Assembly (NCBI GenBank): GCA_027186245.1
Contig: CP114492.1
Span: 10,444,501 to 10,508,500, forward strand
Origin: Coriaria nepalensis
Taxonomy: Eukaryota > Streptophyta > Magnoliopsida > Cucurbitales > Coriariaceae
Direction: 5' to 3'
DNA length: 64,000 bases
The notes under the pieces are model-generated. The model made no database searches. It worked only from the letters and a program-made list of their open reading frames with translations, and had not been told where the DNA came from. Position 1 is the first letter of the stretch. Every line of letters starts with the position of its first letter. Positions 58,299 through 64,000 of the stretch are shown in pieces. The position numbers and the translations under genes are program-made.

Positions 58299-59435
58299 CA
58301 ATAACGATTTAATCAAACAGATTATTTATTAACCAAATTTGTGATTTGGAACTTTCTTACTAATATGCCTCTTATACCTCGATTGCATCCAACACTACTC
58401 TCATTTAAGGTTGCTAATGTTACCTAGTACTGTTCGATAAGAGTTGATTAGTTTCCATGTTGGTTTTTGGATCAAATCAAGTTTATCAAATGGGGATGGA
58501 TATCAAGTTTACCAAGTTGATCAAAGATCTTAATGAGAAGTGTGTAGAAGATAGGCTTCTCGACAGAATTCTACATTAATCAAATTATTTCAATTAATTT
58601 GCGACTCGGAGAGTGGAGGCCGCATCACCACCATTCATGATTCACCAACCAAAAAACCATTCGGTGCACTGGAATGACAGAAAGGGCCTTGAGGAGATAG
58701 AATTTATAGATAAATATTTTAGATTTAAATTAAATTAGTTTAAGTATAGTGTAAATAAAAATTTTATTTTTTAATCCTAATATTAATACGGGACCATGAA
58801 ACGAAACAAGGACCGAAAACAAACTTCTTAACCCGACGGGAAAAATAATCACCACCGCTAAATCAATTTTGATAATGGATGCCACAAAAACACACTGGGG
58901 CCCGCCTAATATTGGGATAAGCTCACCTATCGGGACCGTTGTTATATAAGGACACGTCCGAAGAGCTTTAGTTGCCAGCTGTCCGTTAAGCAAATAAATA
59001 TTCTGTTGGACCAGACACTTGGGCCCCACCACCCAAATTTTGGATAAGCCCAGCCCATCATGTCAAACATCCAACGCGTTTCCACGTTTAAAATAATACT
59101 TCTATTTTCTTTTTTCTTTTCTTTTTTTCTTTTTTTTCAATCATTTATTTATTGATTAAAAAAAACCCAAAATGTGGAAAAATATTAGAAGGGAGCGGAT
59201 GGATATTCTCAGTCATATCCATTTCTCCGTTTCCCCAGAATTACTCGTGAGGACGTGGACGTAGTTCTGTGGCGAACCGTAGAATCCACATAGGACTGAC
59301 TGGTGGGGTCCTTCTAGAGCTCCTCCTATAAGTCGTGCGACATTTTATGCGGTTCACTCAAGAAATACGAATTTGTTTTATCATCTTCTCTGCATTTCTT
59401 CCACCGGGCACGGTCATCTTATCACAAGACAGCCA

Positions 59436-60538
59436 ATGCTCGGAGCAGTGTTGAGAATCCCGACCGGTGGCAACAGATCCTCCGGATGTGAGGATTCTGA
59501 CATGTCGAGCAAGGCGGCAAGCTTCGGCGAAATGTTCTTCGGGTTTTTGGACGAGTCGCCGGAAAATTCATTAAACTCCGGCGACAACTGTTATTACTTG
59601 GAACTCGAGGAGGATGATGAGGATGAGAATTCCTGCAATTTTGAGGAGGACGAGGCTTTCTGGGAATCTCAAGATGAGCTTCTTCAGGTAAGCAAATGAA
59701 ATTTTCAGTTACATATACATAAAGCTTGTACCTTTTATTATTGTTTTTTGAAGGTGAATCAAATTGATGATGTTTCTGGTAAATGATTCAGGGTGCATTA
59801 CGGAGGACGACTTCAATCGAATTAAAGGTTCGTCAGGCAAAAAAAGATGCTCTGAGGGAAATAAATTTGGAGAATTTTCAGTGTGTGTGCCGGCGACCGG
59901 CGGCAGTAAAAGGCTGCCGGAGCTGTTTAAAAAGAGAGGTGTGCAAACGGTTAATAAGCATGGGTTACGATTGTGCTCTTTGCAAGTCCAAGTGGGAAAA
60001 CTCACTCGACATTCTATCAGGTATTTTATTACAACATTAAAATTTACAATCGTAATGAAAATTCCAGTAACTTTTTTTTTTTCCTTAATGTTCTAAGTTG
60101 TGCAAATTTTGTGAATTTTCAGGGGAGCATACATATTTAGAAGTGGTGGAAAAAAACTCCAATCCGAAAAAGCCAGAAACGAGAGTGATAATCGAGCTAA
60201 ATTTCCGGGCCGAATTCGAGATGGCAAGAGCTAGTGACAACTACAACCGGTTAATTAGCCAGCTACCGGAAGTATTTATAGGAAAACCCGAAAGATTAAG
60301 CGCGGTAATAAAGATACTGTGCGCTGCCGCCAAAAAATGTATGAAGGAGAAGAAGATGTACTTGGCTCCTTGGAGGAAGCAAAAGTACATGCAAGCAAAG
60401 TGGTTGGGTAAGTGCGAGAGAACGACGCCGCCACCGTTGCCGGTGGGTATGAACTCCGTCCGGCCATCTAAGACGAAAGCGTCGATGCTGACGTTAAACT
60501 TGCTTGACAAGAATCGGACTGCCGTTGCGGTTGTATGA
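59436..60538 (+). CDS. DUF506 family protein
   Basis: Three exons, 59436-59687, 59792-60020 and 60123-60538, in phase, give 298 aa. The N-terminus (LGAVLRIPTGGNRSSGCEDSD, MSSKAASFGEMFFGFLDESP) and an acidic Glu/Asp-rich stretch precede the DUF506 core. The core has the Cys cluster (RRPAAVKGCRSCLKREVCKR, LISMGYDCALCKSKW) and then ELNFRAEFEMARASDNYNRL, LPEVFIGKPERLSAVIKILC and YLAPWRKQKYMQAKWLG. The family is PF04720, a PDDEXK-like superfamily member without known activity; related proteins restrain root hair growth and respond to phosphate. The N-terminal sequence resembles my memory of At2g20670, which lies in the syntenic Arabidopsis segment. The start is chosen by similarity; an in-frame ATG at 59373 is possible. 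Confidence 0.88.
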
Positions 60539-63500
60539 ATGGGTTGACTGGATGAGGAAGTGTTATTAAGAGAAAATTACAACGGGCGTTGGCCTTTATA
60601 GATTGTAAATTAATTTATGGGTTTGATGTGTAATAGTAAGAAGGGGGAGGTGGAGGGGGAGGTATGCCGAATGTGAAGTAGTACTGTATATAGCTTTTAC
60701 AGAGAGAGATGTAATCGGAATTTCTTAATCCAGTATTTTGAGTTGGATTCCAGCTTATGATAAATTTGGTGTAATTGTTTTGGGCTATATTGCACACTTG
60801 TAATGGGCCAGGTTAAACATTGGGCCATTGTTGTGAAGTGCTATTGAGGGCTCATATAATAATGGACTCGGAATGCGAAAACTAGCCCAGCACTCGAGAC
60901 TTTTGGCATCTTTAAGATGATTTGTAGTTTGTACATTTTACGAATGGTCAAATCTTCTTTAAACTAGTATCATGTTTGAAAGATGCTACCACTATTCTTT
61001 CTTAATCTTATTTTAAAACTTGATTAGTTATTAATAATAAAAAATTTAACTTAAAATTCCTTTTTAAGATTCAATTAGGTTTTTTATTCTTCTTTTATTC
61101 TTAAACTTTTGAAATCCCGAAATATATTTTTTATTAAATATTTATAAAATTAAGATATTACATATATATATATATATATATATAATAATATTTATAAAAA
61201 ATATATAGTCATTTCAATAAATATACTAAAGTCCAGCCCAGATTAAGACAACGAACTCAAGTCTCTAAGTCTCAAGTCGTTCCAAGTCATGCACATTATT
61301 TAATTTCCACACAGAATTTGAATTGAATTACAAGCCGCAATTTGAACAGTGTTCATATGATCATATATCTCTTGTCGTGTTCTTTATAACTTGCCAAACG
61401 TGTCAGACAAATGGTTCAACCGTGCAGATCAAAGACCTAACAGCATCGTCTGGTTGCTTCGTTCATACTTCACACTACCCATATACAAAGCATATATGCA
61501 TCTTCTCTGAAATTCGCAATCTATCATCGCGTAGGAATTTTCCGAATTTTAAAAAACAAAAGAAAGACATGATGAGAAAGGGTCCCACTGCTCCATCCGA
61601 GAAGGTAGAAGCTTAGATTAAGGGATCGCATATTAATTAGCACGTGAACGACCAGAGTCTTCCCATTTATGTGCATAGTACTTACCACACATAGAATTGA
61701 ACTGACAGATTGCTACTAATTATGAAGTCAAAGAAATGTATGAACACATGTAATAAAGTAACCAAACCACCCCTGAAATTGTCATGATTGTGGTGTCATG
61801 GGTCGAGTTACATTTATAACACATACATACATACATACATACATACATACATACATACATACATACATACATACATACATACACACATGCAAAGAAAAAG
61901 AGTACGAAATAAATAAACCAGAACTCAAGAAGTATAACTAGAAACAGTTATCCCACGAGGCGGTTTACTTTTACCATCAGAACTTATAAGGTAGTACATA
62001 TATCCTTCTAAACGTTTTCTTGACAACAAAAACGACCTCTTTCCTCGAGTTTTGGATTCGGTCCTTTGAACTGTATTGATCCGAAATCATCAAAATATAA
62101 ATTAATTTAAAATTCAATCGAATTATTCATAAAATATAATTTCATTATATTTAATGTCATTTATTAAATGATTTAAATATCTTTTATATAAATAATATTA
62201 ATATAGAAAATCATCAATAATCAAATACTTCATAATTGATAATGTATTCCAAATCAACTCACATACACTTATAAATAAGTACTAATCGGAGTTATGATCA
62301 GCCAACTCTCTTTTAATATATAAGATAGTATTAAGAAAGTTGAAGTATTTTGCATAGAAAGTTTAAGTATTTTAATTTAAATTACCTTACTTTCCAAATA
62401 TCTTTTTAATTTTTATATATTTAACAAAAATCTTAAATATCTTTATACGTATCGTGTTTTAATTGTTCAACAATCTAATTGTTCTCTATTTCACAATTAG
62501 TGTCGGGGTCACCCCTTTCTAATATAGTAAGGATATGCTCTCCACTAAAGTATTAAAATAGGACTTTACCACTATCTTTTTCTTCTTCAACATCTTCTAC
62601 TAAATGTACTTTGGCATAAAGGCGAGTAGGTAAATATTCTGCTCAACCTCAGCCTGGCTTGGCATTTTCCTATCTTGCTCGATCACCGCGATACTTGTTG
62701 ATGTTGATATCCTCAACACCTCAGCCTTAATTACCATTGTACTACATTGATGAGCCCATGCGACTTGTACAAAGGTTGACCACACCATTGGGTTTGCTCA
62801 TGCTCCTCCTAAGGTCATCATTGTTGAGGGTGACTAGAATTATGGTCCAACAATTAGCCCATTTGTATGCGATTCAAACTAGTGAGGATTGCATGGTACT
62901 TTATCCCCCATTCGTGTTGACATGCTCCCTTTAATCTTTCTTGACCTATGTATGATCTGATAAGTATGAAATAACACGAAAAGATGCATTAAATTTTCTT
63001 TTACGCATGCCACTATCATTTCGCGTGCCCACCACTAGGATGAGGTCACGTGTGAATTGCCAACGGCCACACTTAACCGTCACATCCTTTCTTCTACCCC
63101 ACTTTTCATATTCACAAGTAGTCTTTGTCTTCTTTGTAACTTTTATCGATAACCTTCGTCGCATTTACTCGTTCAATCATTTGTTGCACATCATGCTTCG
63201 ATCAAACTATTATGGTCATTGCTATAATTACCGTGATCAACTTGAAAACTCTAATTGCTGCTATGCCATGCCTGAGAAAACAAGTGTTCTTCCCTGACTT
63301 TTTCTTTGCGTTTTTCTGGGGTTTTTTATTTTTATTTTTTTATGTTCTTCATATGAGCATTTTCGTGCTATTTTTATTCTTTGAAAACTACTTTTTTTTA
63401 AATTGAGATTAAACCTAAAACTTTGACTCTAGAGTGTTTCTCCCTTTTCGTTAACTTAAAGCCCCCTAGTAGCCCATAGATAGGTCAAGATCGGGGACAT

Positions 63501-64000
63501 TATCCCTCATACTAAGCATAGGCTACTTGAGAATGGTAACATTCCCTATGTGTCTAACTCTTATAATATTTTTTCATTCTTTTTTGTTAATCTATTCATC
63601 CTTACTAATACATTTTACTTAAGGCTTTTTTTCCCGAATAAAATTTCAAAGGATGATGTCAATGCTTTAACCGACTAGAAATACCTAGAGTAATAAAGAT
63701 AGTGAGACGAAAAAGTTGCAACTATAAATGCAAGAAGAGGCTCGCTTCGCCCAAGGATACCCCATATCAAGCCAAAAAATCCAAGACTGGGAACCAACTT
63801 CCTTCAGAATAGTACACTATAAACATCTCAAGTACTTCTCCAACTTCTCTCGCTGAGAAGCAGCAAATGCCTAAGGTTTAGTCGGACAAGATAATCCAAA
63901 GGCAACCTTCTTCTCCACCTTGAGGTTCACTTTCTTAGTGTCCCTCTATCTTGACATTCCTAACCCAACAAACCAGTTCAGACTCTTCCTTGGAACCTCA
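60539..64000. other. Gene-poor right end, with simple repeats and decayed sequence
   Basis: No gene can be supported. It holds a (CATA)n tract, (TA)n near 61161-61184, and AT-rich DNA. From 62500 the base composition is less AT-rich, with many short frames and no intact one, as in decayed transposable element sequence. A TGTCGGGGTCACCCC string at 62501 resembles an LTR end, but no partner was found. Confidence 0.5.
61820..61884 (+). repeat. (CATA)n microsatellite
   Basis: About fifteen CATA units in a row, grading into CACA. Likely polymorphic. Confidence 0.95.

Larger units (their letters stand above)
57051..59435. other. Long AT-rich intergenic region with simple repeats
   Basis: No gene supported. 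It holds TTACCATAG repeats at about 57738-57785, (TA)n at 57832-57862 and a C run near 58281-58298. A short open frame at 58730-59032 is not convincing. The last 200 bp are the DUF506 promoter, with TATA-like CTATAAG near 59324. Confidence 0.6.

Noticed and set aside
61323..61616. 97-aa ORF in the right-hand intergenic region
   Set aside because: No recognisable domain and no supporting gene structure.
1..64000. CRISPR arrays, bacterial operons, phage or integrated virus sequence
   Set aside because: None seen. Genes are plant nuclear genes with introns, repeats are simple or transposon-like, and no viral replication or coat protein similarity was recognised.

Overview
The window is nuclear DNA of a flowering plant, most likely a eudicot. 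Genes are split by GT-AG introns, coding islands lie in AT-rich spacers with (TA)n, (CATA)n, (GA)n and poly-C tracts, and the products are plant-typical: polyol transporter, beta-expansin, tetraspanin, PPR protein, RMA-type RING E3, m-type thioredoxin, CASP-like protein, FLOE/DUF1421 protein, callose synthase, GH5 mannanase and a DUF506 protein. Species cannot be fixed from the sequence alone. Exon limits were read by hand from ORF continuity, GT/AG sites, phase and remembered family alignments. No database search was run.

Layout. 1-5.3 kb: a polyol transporter gene (PLT4-like) whose promoter plus first exon is present twice, almost identical, 1942 bp apart. 5.8-13.3 kb: four head-to-tail soluble epoxide hydrolase units, all on the + strand. 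Units 1 and 3 are intact (313 and 314 aa). Unit 2 is frameshifted. Unit 4 is broken by stops, a roughly 1.07 kb inversion inside exon 2, and a 217-bp inverted-repeat element sitting in the inverted exon. 14-20 kb: beta-expansin and tetraspanin-19-like genes on the minus strand. 20.9-24.7 kb: a possible CAAX-protease gene fragment, a candidate 47-aa small protein, and a PPR gene with two frameshifts. 25.7-29.7 kb: an RMA-type RING ligase and a chloroplast thioredoxin m, both minus. 31-35 kb: a small Ser-rich protein (minus), a CASP-like membrane protein (plus) and an F-box pseudogene (minus). 35.5-44.3 kb: a FLOE1-like protein and an intronless callose synthase 12/GSL5-like gene. 45.9-53.3 kb: a UBC25/26-like E2 (minus), an unknown basic protein (plus), a mannan endo-beta-mannosidase (minus) and a small membrane protein (minus). 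54.8-60.5 kb: a CDC2-related kinase and a DUF506 protein. The last 3.4 kb holds no gene I can support.

There are no operons. From memory, the gene set matches two Arabidopsis regions interleaved here: the duplicated pair At2g20670-20780 / At4g28250-28320 (DUF506, MAN2/MAN5, PPR, TET19, EXPB, RMA2, FLOE1, PLT4) and At4g03520-03550 (thioredoxin m2, CASPL1C1, callose synthase 12). Several products act at the cell surface or wall (expansin, mannanase, callose synthase, CASP-like, tetraspanin), but the neighbourhood looks like inherited gene order rather than a pathway cluster. I did not find a clearly new biological system. The most unusual parts are the duplicated promoter and first exon of the transporter and the rearranged epoxide hydrolase array.
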